From Shinella sp. SUS2 (lineage in GTDB: Bacteria > Pseudomonadota > Alphaproteobacteria > Rhizobiales > Rhizobiaceae): DNA of 64,000 nucleotides. The translations under genes were made by a program, and so were the position numbers. Under the pieces are notes generated by a model that saw only the letters and a list, made by a program, of their open reading frames with translations, was not told the DNA's origin and did not search any database. The DNA is taken from positions 186,001 to 250,000 of the forward strand of contig NZ_KQ410730.1 in assembly GCF_001262505.1 (NCBI RefSeq), read 5' to 3'. Below, piece after piece: positions 14,200-22,513 of the stretch (positions within the stretch are counted from its first letter, which is position 1; each line of letters opens with the position of its first letter).

Positions 14200-15426
14200 A
14201 TGTCCAAGCCCCAGCAACCCCTGTCCCCACGCGAACCCGCCATCGCCTTGTGGATGTCCACCTTCGCCTTCACCATCTGTTTCGCCGTCTGGACGATCTT
14301 TGCCATCATCGGCATTCGCATCAAGGAAGACCTCGGGCTCACGGAAGCAGAGTTCGGCCTGCTCGTCGGCACGCCCATCCTCACCGGCTCGCTGGTGCGT
14401 ATCCTGCTCGGCGTCTGGACGCCCCGCTTCGGCGGCCGCCTCGTCTATACGCTGACCATGCTGGCCGCGGCATTTTCCACGCTGCTGCTCTCGCATGCCA
14501 CCACCTTCCCGCAGATGCTGCTTGCCGGCCTCGGCGTCGGCCTTGCCGGCGGGTCCTTTGCGGTCGGTGTCGCCTATGTTTCGCCGTTCTTTCCGGCGGA
14601 AAAGCAGGGCACGGTGCTCGGCATCTTCGGTGCCGGCAATGTCGGCGCGGCGCTGACCAAATTCGTCGCGCCCTTCGTGCTCGTCGCCGCCGGCTGGCAG
14701 ATGGTGGCGGAAATCTGGGCGGCGGCGCTGATCCTCACCGCCTGCCTGTTCTGGTTCACCACCAGCGACGATCCGGCCTTCCGCAGCCGCCGCGCCGGCA
14801 CGGCGCCGAAGCGCAGCCTCATGCAGGAATTCGCCCCCCTGAAGAAGGCGCAGGTCTGGCGCTTCTCGCTCTATTATTTCTTCGCCTTCGGCGGCTTCGT
14901 GGCGCTGGCGCTCTGGCTGCCGCGCTACCTCGTCGGCGTCTACGGCTTCGATATCGCCACCGCCGGCATGGTCGCCGCCGCCTATTCCATCCCCGGCAGC
15001 ATTTTTCGCGCGCTCGGCGGCATGCTGTCCGATCGCAAGGGCGCCCGCGCCGTCATGTACTGGATGTTCGGCGTTTCCGCGGTCGCGACGCTTATCCTCG
15101 CGCTGCCGTCCGGCGTCACGCCCGCGGTCTTCATCGTCACCGTCTTCGTGCTCGGCTTCGTCATGAGCCTCGGCAAGGCTGCGGTCTACAAGCACATCCC
15201 GGCCTATTACCCCAACAATGTCGGCGCGGTCGGCGGGGTGGTCGGCATGGTCGGCGGGCTCGGCGGCTTCGTGCTGCCCATCGCCTTCGGCCTGCTGAAG
15301 GACGCGACCGGCCTGTGGTCGAGCTGTTTCCTGCTGCTCTTCGCCGTCGTCGCCGTCTCGCTTGTCTGGATGCACCTCTCCATCCGCCAGATGGAGCGCC
15401 CCTCCGTCTCCCCCGTTGCCGCGTAA
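14200..15426 (+). CDS. NarK-type nitrate/nitrite MFS transporter (408 aa)
   Basis: Major facilitator protein with about 12 membrane segments. The two glycine-rich nitrate signatures typical of the nitrate/nitrite porter family are present (GIFGAGNVGAALTKFVAPF about residues 145-163; GMVGGLGGFVLPIAFG about 348-363), as is the conserved Arg region in TM2 (GSLVRILLG). It imports nitrate for assimilation. ATG 14200 has GGAGAAG directly upstream; a longer frame from 13987 would run through the RNA leader and is rejected. nirB starts nine bases after the stop, so they form one operon under the sigma-54/NasT leader. Confidence 0.92.
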   Translation: MSKPQQPLSPREPAIALWMSTFAFTICFAVWTIFAIIGIRIKEDLGLTEAEFGLLVGTPILTGSLVRILLGVWTPRFGGRLVYTLTMLAAAFSTLLLSHATTFPQMLLAGLGVGLAGGSFAVGVAYVSPFFPAEKQGTVLGIFGAGNVGAALTKFVAPFVLVAAGWQMVAEIWAAALILTACLFWFTTSDDPAFRSRRAGTAPKRSLMQEFAPLKKAQVWRFSLYYFFAFGGFVALALWLPRYLVGVYGFDIATAGMVAAAYSIPGSIFRALGGMLSDRKGARAVMYWMFGVSAVATLILALPSGVTPAVFIVTVFVLGFVMSLGKAAVYKHIPAYYPNNVGAVGGVVGMVGGLGGFVLPIAFGLLKDATGLWSSCFLLLFAVVAVSLVWMHLSIRQMERPSVSPVAA

Positions 15427-15435
15427 GGAAATCCC

Positions 15436-17886
15436 ATGACCGAGAAACTCGTCATCGTCGGCAACGGCATGGCCCCCGGGCGCATGCTGGAGCACCTCCT
15501 CGAAAAGGCCCCCGGCCGCTATGAGGTCACCATCTTCAACGCCGAGCCGCGGGTGAACTACGATCGCATCATGCTCTCGCCGGTGCTTTCGGGCGAGAAG
15601 GACTACGAAGAGATCATCATCCACGGCGACGGCTGGTACATCAAACACGGCATCACGCTCTACAAGGGCCACCGCATCATCGCCATCGACCGCGCCGCAA
15701 AAACCGTCACCTCCGATCACGGCGTCACCGAACGCTACGACAAGCTCGTCATCGCCACCGGCTCCGTGCCCTTCATCCTGCCGGTGCCGGGTCACGACAT
15801 GCGCGGCGTCATCACCTATCGCGACCTCGACGATGTGCAGGCCATGCTGCTCGCCGCCCAGTCGCGCGAAAAGGCCGTGGTCATCGGCGGCGGCCTGCTC
15901 GGCCTCGAAGCCGCCGCGGGCCTTGCCGGCCGCGGCATGGATGTGACGGTGCTCCACGTCATGCCCACGCTGATGGACCGCCAGCTCGACCCCGCCGCCG
16001 GCTATCTCCTGCAAAGGGAGCTGGAAGGGCGCGGCATCAAGATCCTCTGCAAGGCGAACACCAGGGCCATCGTCGGCAACGGCAAGGTCGAGGGCATCGA
16101 ACTGGACGACGGCCGCATCATTCCCGCAACGCTCGTCGTCATGGCCGTCGGCATCCGCCCCAGCGTCGGCCTCGCCAAGGAGGCCGGCCTTGCCGTCAAC
16201 CGCGGCATCGTCGTCGATCACGGCATGCAGACCTCCGACGGCAGCATTTTCGCGCTCGGCGAATGCGCGGAGGTGGGCGGCATGGTCTATGGCCTCGTCG
16301 CCCCGCTCTACGAGATGGCCCGTGTCGCCGCCGCGCATCTGGCCGGCGAGCACGCGGCCGCCTTCGTACATTCCGATACGCCGACCAAATTGAAGGTGAC
16401 AGGCATCGAGCTTTTCTCGCTCGGCGATTTCGCCGACGGCGACGACCGGGAGGAAATCGTGCTGCGCGACGCCTCGGCCGGCGTCTACAAGCGGCTGGTG
16501 CTGAAGGACAACCGCATCATCGGCACGGTGCTTTATGGCGAGACCGCCGACGGCGCCTGGTTCAACGACCTCAAGAAGAAGCAGACCGACATTTCCGAGA
16601 TGCGCGAGACGCTGATCTTCGGCCAGGCTTACCAGGGGGGTGCTCCGCTGGACCCTATGGCGGCCGTTGCAGCCTTGCCGGATGATGCGGAAATCTGCGG
16701 CTGCAACGGCGTCTGCAAGGGCAAAATCGTCTCGACCATCACCGAAAAGGGCCTGACCGCGCTCGACGAGGTGCGCGCCCACACCAAGGCGTCAGCCTCC
16801 TGCGGTTCCTGCACCGGCCTCGTCGAGCAGTTGATGACGCTGACGCTCGGCGACAGCTACAACCCCGCCGCCGTTCAGCCGATGTGCGGCTGCACCGATC
16901 TCGGCCATGACGACGTGCGCCGCCTGATCAAGGCGAAGGGGCTGAAGACCATTCCCGCCGTGCTGCAGGAACTGGAATGGAAGACCTCCTGCGGCTGCGC
17001 CAAATGCCGCCCGGCGCTCAACTATTACCTCGTCTGCGATTTTCCGGACGAATATGCCGACGACTACCAGTCGCGCTTCATCAACGAGCGCGTGCACGCC
17101 AACATCCAGAAGGACGGCACCTATTCGGTCGTGCCGCGCATGTGGGGCGGCGTCACCAATGCCGGCGAGTTGCGCGCCATCGCCGATGTCGTCGACAAGT
17201 TCGAGATCCCCCTGGTGAAGGTGACGGGCGGCCAGCGCATCGACCTGCTCGGCATCGAGAAGGAGGACCTGCCCGCGGTCTGGGCCGATCTCGGCAAGGC
17301 CGGCTTCATCTCCGGCCAGGCCTATGCCAAGGGCCTGCGCACCGTCAAAACCTGCGTCGGTTCCGACTGGTGCCGCTTCGGCACGCAGGATTCCACCGGG
17401 CTCGGCATCCGCATCGAAAAGTTCATGTGGGGCTCCTGGACGCCGGCCAAGCTGAAGCTCGCCGTGTCCGGCTGTCCGCGCAACTGCGCCGAGGCGACCT
17501 GCAAGGATATCGGCGTCATCTGCGTCGACAGCGGCTTCGAGATCCATTTCGCCGGGGCGGCGGGCCTCGACATCAAGGGCACGGAGGTTCTGGGCCTCGT
17601 GAAGACCGAGGACGAGGCGCTGGAGCATATCGTGGCGCTGACGCAGATGTACCGCGAGCAGGCGCGTTATCTGGAACGCATCTACAAATGGGCCAAGCGC
17701 ATCGGCCTCGACGAGATCCGCCGCCAGATCCTCGGCGATGCCGACAAGCGCAAGGCTTTTTACGAGCGCTTCGTCTTCTCGCAGAAATTCGCCCAGGTCG
17801 ATCCGTGGTCGGAGCGGGTCTCCGGCAAGGACAAACACGAGTTCAGGCCGATGGCGACCATCGGCTACGGCGAGGCCGCGGAATGA
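15436..17886 (+). CDS. nirB: Assimilatory nitrite reductase [NAD(P)H] large subunit NirB (816 aa)
   Basis: Reduces nitrite to ammonium with six electrons from NAD(P)H. Domains in order: FAD/NAD(P) binding (VIVGNGMAPG at residue 6; VVIGGGLLGLEAA near 150), rubredoxin-reductase-like region, BFD-type [2Fe-2S] domains (CGCNGVCKGKI and CGSCTGL about 420-460; a second CGC...CAKC pair about 485-525), and the siroheme/[4Fe-4S] nitrite reductase domain with CVGSDWCRFG and SGCPRNCAEATC supplying the cluster cysteines (about 640-690). The length is normal. The stop overlaps nirD by four bases. No siroheme synthase gene follows in the window. Confidence 0.96.
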   Translation: MTEKLVIVGNGMAPGRMLEHLLEKAPGRYEVTIFNAEPRVNYDRIMLSPVLSGEKDYEEIIIHGDGWYIKHGITLYKGHRIIAIDRAAKTVTSDHGVTERYDKLVIATGSVPFILPVPGHDMRGVITYRDLDDVQAMLLAAQSREKAVVIGGGLLGLEAAAGLAGRGMDVTVLHVMPTLMDRQLDPAAGYLLQRELEGRGIKILCKANTRAIVGNGKVEGIELDDGRIIPATLVVMAVGIRPSVGLAKEAGLAVNRGIVVDHGMQTSDGSIFALGECAEVGGMVYGLVAPLYEMARVAAAHLAGEHAAAFVHSDTPTKLKVTGIELFSLGDFADGDDREEIVLRDASAGVYKRLVLKDNRIIGTVLYGETADGAWFNDLKKKQTDISEMRETLIFGQAYQGGAPLDPMAAVAALPDDAEICGCNGVCKGKIVSTITEKGLTALDEVRAHTKASASCGSCTGLVEQLMTLTLGDSYNPAAVQPMCGCTDLGHDDVRRLIKAKGLKTIPAVLQELEWKTSCGCAKCRPALNYYLVCDFPDEYADDYQSRFINERVHANIQKDGTYSVVPRMWGGVTNAGELRAIADVVDKFEIPLVKVTGGQRIDLLGIEKEDLPAVWADLGKAGFISGQAYAKGLRTVKTCVGSDWCRFGTQDSTGLGIRIEKFMWGSWTPAKLKLAVSGCPRNCAEATCKDIGVICVDSGFEIHFAGAAGLDIKGTEVLGLVKTEDEALEHIVALTQMYREQARYLERIYKWAKRIGLDEIRRQILGDADKRKAFYERFVFSQKFAQVDPWSERVSGKDKHEFRPMATIGYGEAAE

Positions 17887-18227
17887 GGAATATGGACATG
17901 CGCTGGTTTCCCATCGGCAACATCGCCGACATCCCCCTGCGCGGCGCGCGCTGCGTGAAGACGCCCGAAGGCAAGATCGCCGTGTTCCGCACGGCGGAAA
18001 ACGAGGTTTTCGCCATCGACGACCACTGCCCGCACAAGGGCGGCCCGCTCTCGCAGGGCATCGTGCATGCGAAAGCCGTCACCTGCCCGCTGCACAACTG
18101 GGTGATCTCGCTGGAGACCGGCAGGGCACTCGGCGCGGACGAGGGGGCCGTCAGGACCATTCCGCTGCGCAACGAGGGTGGGGCGCTGTTCATCGCGCTC
18201 GAACGGCTGATGGCGGCGGCGGAGTAG
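17883..18227 (+). CDS. nirD: Nitrite reductase small subunit NirD, Rieske-type (114 aa)
   Basis: Partner of NirB. It has a Rieske-like fold with C-P-H-K-G-G-P-L and C-P-L-H-N-W motifs (about residues 48-55 and 70-75), consistent with C-X-H...C-X2-H cluster ligands; many NirD proteins lack these residues, so this copy resembles the ferredoxin-like type. ATG 17883 overlaps the nirB stop (ATGA); a second in-frame Met at 17892 (MDMRW) is an alternative. A RIME-like repeat separates it from the nitrate reductase gene. Confidence 0.93.
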   Translation: MRNMDMRWFPIGNIADIPLRGARCVKTPEGKIAVFRTAENEVFAIDDHCPHKGGPLSQGIVHAKAVTCPLHNWVISLETGRALGADEGAVRTIPLRNEGGALFIALERLMAAAE

Positions 18228-18248
18228 GCGATGACAGGAGCCAGTCTC

Positions 18249-18374
18249 GCCCCTCATCCGGCTGCCGCCACCTTCTCCCCGTCGAGACGGGGAGAAGGCT
18301 GCTGGAGCACCGGCATTGCCACACCCTTCTTCTCCCCGCTTGCGGGGAGAAGGTCCCGGCAGGGGGATGAGGGG
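18249..18374. repeat. RIME-like element between nirD and nitrate reductase gene
   Basis: The left half (CCCCTCATCCGGCTGCCGCC) and right half are imperfect inverted copies. Each carries a CTTCTCCCC/GGGGAGAAG hairpin (18279-18298 and 18331-18352). It lies within an operon and could shape mRNA processing or stability. Confidence 0.8.
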
Positions 18375-18402
18375 CGTGCGTCGCTCCCGGTAGGAGCCGC
18401 CC

Positions 18403-21054
18403 ATGCCCGTTGAAACAAAGACCACCTGCCCCTATTGCGGCGTCGGCTGCGGGGTCATTGCAACGGTGGCCGACGACGGCGCCGTCTCCGTCAAGGGCGA
18501 TCCCGACCATCCCGCGAACCACGGCCGGCTCTGCTCGAAAGGTTCGGCGCTCGCCGAAACGATCAACCTCGACGGCCGCCTCCTCCATCCCGAAATCGGC
18601 GGCCGGCCATCGACATGGGATGAAGCACTCGACCGCGTCGCCGAGAAATTCACCGCGGCCATCGCCGAGCACGGCCCCGATTCCGTCGCCTTCTACGTCT
18701 CCGGCCAGTTGCTGACGGAAGACTACTACGTCGCCAACAAGCTGATGAAGGGTTTTATCGGCTCGGCCAATATCGACACCAATTCGCGGCTCTGCATGTC
18801 CTCCTCCGTCGCCGGCCATCGCCGCGCTTTCGGCTCGGATACCGTGCCGGGAACCTACGAGGATCTGGAACTGGCCGACCTCGTCATCCTGACGGGCTCG
18901 AACCTTGCCTGGTGCCATCCGGTGCTCTACCAGCGGCTGGCGGCGGCAAAGGCGAAGCGGCCGGGCCTCAAGGTGGTGGTCATCGATCCGCGCCGCACCA
19001 TGACGGCCGATATCGCCGACCTGCATCTTGCCATCCGGCCGGATACGGATGTGGCGCTCTTCGCCGGCCTGTTCTCCCATCTCGTGCAGAACGGCGCGGT
19101 GGACCAGAATTTCGTCGCGGCGCATACGACAGGCTTTGCCGAAACCTTCGCCGCGGCCCTTTCCTTCAACGACGTGCTGGAGAGAACCGGCCTGCCGGCC
19201 ATGCAGCTTCGCGAATTCTACCGGCTGTTCACGGCGACCGAAAAGGTGGTGACCTGCTACAGCCAGGGCGTCAACCAGTCCTCGTCGGGCACCGACAAGG
19301 TCAACGCCATCCTCAATTGCCACCTCGCCACCGGCCGGATCGGCCGGCCGGGCATGGGACCGTTTTCGCTGACCGGCCAGCCGAACGCCATGGGCGGACG
19401 CGAAGTCGGCGGGCTCGCCAACATGCTCGCCGCCCATATGGCGATCGAGAGCGCCTGTCATCGCGACCGGGTGCGGCGCTTCTGGCAGGCGCCCCGCATC
19501 GCCGACAAGCCGGGGCTGAAGGCGGTCGATCTCTTCAAGGCGGTGGCGGCGGGGCGCATCAAGGCGCTGTGGATCATGGCGACGAACCCCGTCGTCTCGA
19601 TGCCGGACGCCGACGCCGTTGCGGCGGCGCTAAAAACCTGTCCCTTCGTCGTCGTCTCCGACATCCTGCGCGAGACGGACACGGCGCGCCACGCCCATGT
19701 GCTGCTGCCCTCGCTCGGCTGGGGCGAGAAGACCGGCACGGTCACCAATTCCGAACGCCGCATCTCCCGCCAGCGCGATTTCATGGCCGCGCCCGGCGCG
19801 GCGCGGGCGGACTGGTGGCAACTCGCCGAAATCGCCCGGCGCATGGGCTTTGCGAAAGCTTTCGCTTACGAAACGCCGGCCGCGATCTTCGCCGAGCATG
19901 CCGCGCTCTCCGCCTTCGAGAACCACGGCAGCCGTGATTTCGACATCGGCGCCCATGCCGGCATCGAGGGGGCGGCCTATGAGGCGCTTGTCCCCTTCCA
20001 ATGGCCGCAGCCCCTCGGAAGCGGGCCAGCGGAAACCCGCTTCTTTGCCGCTGGCGGCTTCTATCACCCGGACGGCAAGGCCCGCTTCATCGCGGTCGCA
20101 CCCGTCGCCGCGGACCGCACGGACGCCGCCTATCCCTTCACGCTCAACACCGGCCGCATCCGCGACCAGTGGCACACCATGACGCGCACCGGCAAAAGCG
20201 CCCGCCTCTGCGCCCATATCGCCGAGCCCTTTGCCGAACTCCATCCGCGCGATGCGCTGGAGATCGGCGTCGTGCCGGCCGGCCTCGTCGAGATCGAAAG
20301 CCCGTTGGGCAGGGCGGTGGTGCGCGCCCTCGTCACCGATCGCCAGGCGCGCGGCAGCCTTTTTGCGCCGATGCACTGGAACGACCAGTATGCGGCGAAA
20401 GCCCGTATCGACGCCCTCGTACCGCCGGTGACGGATAAAGTTTCAGGCCAGCCGGCCTCTAAAAACGTCGCCGTCGCCGCCCGCCCGTTCAAGGCGGCGC
20501 TGTATGGCTTTGCCGTGTCGCGGGCGAAACCCGAAGGGATCGATGCCGCCTATTGGGCGCTGGCCAGGGCCGAGGGCGGCTGGCGGCTGGAGCTTGCCTT
20601 CGACAACCCCGTACACGACTGGGCCGAATGGTGTCACCGCAGCTTTGCCATAACAGACGGCATCGAGCCGATCGGTTACGCCGACCGGCAGACCGGCGAA
20701 ATCCGGCTCGCCTTCTTCGACGGGCCACGCCTGCTGGCCGCCTTCTTCCTGGCAAAGGAGCCGGTGGCGGTGGCGCGCAACTGGGCGATCGCAGAACTCT
20801 CCGCCGAACACACGAACCTGCGCAAGCGCTTCGCCCTCGTCGCGGGACGGCCGGGGGCGGACAAGCCGGATCCCGGCGCCACCGTCTGCGCCTGTTTCGG
20901 CGTCGGCGTCAACCAGATCGTGGCTGCAGTGCGCGGAGGGTGCCACAGCGTCGAGGCAGTCGGCACGGCGCTGAATGCCGGCACGAACTGCGGCTCCTGC
21001 CGCGGCGAAATCCGCGGCATCATCGACAGATGCCTTGCCGCGGCGGCGGAGTAG
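18403..21054 (+). CDS. Assimilatory nitrate reductase, molybdopterin type with C-terminal BFD domain (883 aa)
   Basis: Reduces nitrate to nitrite in the cytoplasm (NasA/NarB family). The N-terminal [4Fe-4S] motif is C-P-Y-C-G-V-G-C with a fourth Cys in GRLCSKG (about residues 9-45). The Mo ligand Cys is in SRLCMSSSVAGH (about 131). Molybdopterin segments (YSQGVNQSSSGTDK, ATGRIGRPGMGPFSLTGQPN) are complete, and the C-terminus has a BFD-like [2Fe-2S] module (VCACFGVG ... NCGSCRGEI, about 830-868), as in NasA of other proteobacteria. There is no signal peptide. A TAGGAG ribosome site precedes ATG 18403. It is last in the narK-nirBD operon. Confidence 0.95.
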   Translation: MPVETKTTCPYCGVGCGVIATVADDGAVSVKGDPDHPANHGRLCSKGSALAETINLDGRLLHPEIGGRPSTWDEALDRVAEKFTAAIAEHGPDSVAFYVSGQLLTEDYYVANKLMKGFIGSANIDTNSRLCMSSSVAGHRRAFGSDTVPGTYEDLELADLVILTGSNLAWCHPVLYQRLAAAKAKRPGLKVVVIDPRRTMTADIADLHLAIRPDTDVALFAGLFSHLVQNGAVDQNFVAAHTTGFAETFAAALSFNDVLERTGLPAMQLREFYRLFTATEKVVTCYSQGVNQSSSGTDKVNAILNCHLATGRIGRPGMGPFSLTGQPNAMGGREVGGLANMLAAHMAIESACHRDRVRRFWQAPRIADKPGLKAVDLFKAVAAGRIKALWIMATNPVVSMPDADAVAAALKTCPFVVVSDILRETDTARHAHVLLPSLGWGEKTGTVTNSERRISRQRDFMAAPGAARADWWQLAEIARRMGFAKAFAYETPAAIFAEHAALSAFENHGSRDFDIGAHAGIEGAAYEALVPFQWPQPLGSGPAETRFFAAGGFYHPDGKARFIAVAPVAADRTDAAYPFTLNTGRIRDQWHTMTRTGKSARLCAHIAEPFAELHPRDALEIGVVPAGLVEIESPLGRAVVRALVTDRQARGSLFAPMHWNDQYAAKARIDALVPPVTDKVSGQPASKNVAVAARPFKAALYGFAVSRAKPEGIDAAYWALARAEGGWRLELAFDNPVHDWAEWCHRSFAITDGIEPIGYADRQTGEIRLAFFDGPRLLAAFFLAKEPVAVARNWAIAELSAEHTNLRKRFALVAGRPGADKPDPGATVCACFGVGVNQIVAAVRGGCHSVEAVGTALNAGTNCGSCRGEIRGIIDRCLAAAAE

Positions 21055-21113
21055 CGCTGGAAGGCTTAGCAGCGGCAAGGCGGCAGCTTGTGAAATGCAA
21101 GCGTCGCCACGCT

Positions 21114-21139
21114 CACCTTCTCCCCGCGGGGGAGAAGGG
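21114..21139. repeat. Partial RIME-like hairpin between convergent genes
   Basis: CACCTTCTCCCCGCGGGGGAGAAGGG forms a strong hairpin between the nitrate reductase gene and the convergent LacI gene. It resembles half of the larger elements and may act as a bidirectional terminator. Confidence 0.65.
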
Positions 21140-21170
21140 AAGGCGGCATCGTCCTGCCCCATGTGCCCCG

Positions 21171-22217
21171 TCAGAACCCCGCCGCCGTCTGCAACTGAAG
21201 GTTCTCCTTCAGCAGGACCTCGATGCGGATGCGCTCCTGCGAGGCCAAGAGTTCGCGGTGATCGGCGCGGGCGCGCATGATGCGCAGTGCGCTGCGCACG
21301 GCATGGCCGGGGTCCTGGGCGATCACGGCGTCGATGCGCTCGTCGAGCAGCGCCTGTTCGCTGAACGGCGTGTGTTCGTGCGCGACGACGGTGAGGGGGC
21401 GGGCGCCTTGCGCGTTCCAGACGGCAGTCAGCGGCACGCGGGCTTCCGAACTCAGCACGTAGACGGCGATGGTATCGGGATTGTGCTGCAGGGTGCGCTG
21501 GATGATGAGGTCGGCGCGTTTTTCGTCGGCATAGGTTTCCAGCGACGGCAGGCTTTGCAGGTGCGGAAACTGCGCGTTGATGATGCTGTCGAAGCCGAGG
21601 CGGCGCTGGATGCTGTCGAGCGCCATCATGGTTTCGGCAACGACCATGATCTTTCCCGGCCGCGCGCCGATGAAGCGGCCGGCGATCTTGCCCGCCGTGG
21701 CGCCCGCCGCAAAATTGTCGATGCCGACATAATCGGCGCTTTCCAGCCGCTCCTGACCGGAGAGGAACTGCACGACCTTGACGTCGCGCTCGACGAGCCG
21801 CACCAGCGCGTCGCGCACCTGCGGCGATTCCGGCGCCATCACCGCCACGCCGTCCACCGCATCGTGGTCGATAGCCGTCAGATATTTGGCGACATGGTGC
21901 GGGTCGCTCATCGGGATCCGCACGGCCTCGACCTCGATCGAATCGGCGCGCAGCGCCTCCTTGGCCTCGCCGACGCGGGCGATGAGTTCCGTCAGGTACT
22001 GGTCGCCGGAGGTCGGCAGCACGAAGCGGAAGCGATAGGTCTTGTTGCGCGCCAGCGCGACGGCCGCGGGATTGCGGACGAAACCGATGCGCTCGATCGC
22101 CTCGGCCACCCGCTTTGCCGCCTTGGGACTGACATTCGGGCGCTCGTTGAGGACGCGGTCGACGGTCGCGAGGCTGACGCCTGCGGCTTCTGCCAGGTCT
22201 TTTGCGGTTGGCCGCAT
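21171..22217 (-). CDS. LacI family regulator of the polyol/sugar ABC operon (348 aa)
   Basis: The N-terminal helix-turn-helix (TAKDLAEAAGVSLATVDRVL, about residues 4-23) and hinge (NPAAVALARN, about 49-58) are typical of LacI proteins, followed by a sugar-binding-like domain (about 62-340). It is divergent from the ABC transporter operon at 22514-29967. Two palindromes in the shared upstream region (22312-22329 and 22342-22359) have the CG-centred symmetry expected of a LacI operator, so local repression released by the transported sugar or its derivative is likely. A GGAGA ribosome site lies before the ATG at 22217. Confidence 0.92.
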   Translation of the reverse strand: MRPTAKDLAEAAGVSLATVDRVLNERPNVSPKAAKRVAEAIERIGFVRNPAAVALARNKTYRFRFVLPTSGDQYLTELIARVGEAKEALRADSIEVEAVRIPMSDPHHVAKYLTAIDHDAVDGVAVMAPESPQVRDALVRLVERDVKVVQFLSGQERLESADYVGIDNFAAGATAGKIAGRFIGARPGKIMVVAETMMALDSIQRRLGFDSIINAQFPHLQSLPSLETYADEKRADLIIQRTLQHNPDTIAVYVLSSEARVPLTAVWNAQGARPLTVVAHEHTPFSEQALLDERIDAVIAQDPGHAVRSALRIMRARADHRELLASQERIRIEVLLKENLQLQTAAGF

Positions 22218-22311
22218 TCTCCGCTCTCTTTCATGATGCCGGCGCGATGCCGGGCACGACGGCGTAATCCCTGATGCGATTTCTCTAACAAAGCCAAGCG
22301 AAAAGCAAGAA

Positions 22312-22329
22312 TTGAAGTGCGCACCTCAA
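22312..22329. promoter_or_regulatory. LacI operator 1 (distal)
   Basis: TTGAAGTGCGCACCTCAA is an 18-bp palindrome with one mismatched pair. Its centre is 30 bp from operator 2, about three helical turns, so two dimers could sit on the same face of the DNA. Confidence 0.75.
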
Positions 22330-22336
22330 AAATCAC

Positions 22337-22365
22337 TTGCATTGAGGTGCGCACCTCAATATGAC
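22337..22365 (+). promoter_or_regulatory. Candidate sigma-70 promoter of the polyol ABC operon
   Basis: TTGCAT and TATGAC are separated by exactly 17 bases, and the start would fall near 22371. The resulting leader to ATG 22514 is about 140 nt. It contains an alternative in-frame ATG at 22391 preceded by AGGAGG, which would add 41 mostly charged residues before the signal peptide. Confidence 0.55.
22342..22359. promoter_or_regulatory. LacI operator 2, within promoter spacer
   Basis: TTGAGGTGCGCACCTCAA is a perfect 18-bp palindrome. It occupies the spacer between a candidate -35 (TTGCAT, 22337-22342) and a candidate -10 (TATGAC, 22360-22365), the position where a repressor would block RNA polymerase. 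Confidence 0.82.
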
Positions 22366-22513
22366 TCCTGACGCGGCTTGCAGGAGGAAAATGCGTGCCG
22401 CAGAGGCGGCGCGGAGGAGACAGGCCCGCCGGGAAGTCATTCCGCGTCATGTGCCCGCAACGGGCGTTTTCAGCCTTCCGATGGCTCGGGAGGCGAGGGA
22501 GGAGGGTCCCGCC

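Noticed and set aside
13894..16782. Very long minus-strand open frame (962 codons) opposite nasS-narK-nirB
   Set aside because: It is antisense to well-supported nitrate genes, has Asp/Gly/His-rich composition typical of reversed high-GC codons, and matches no family.
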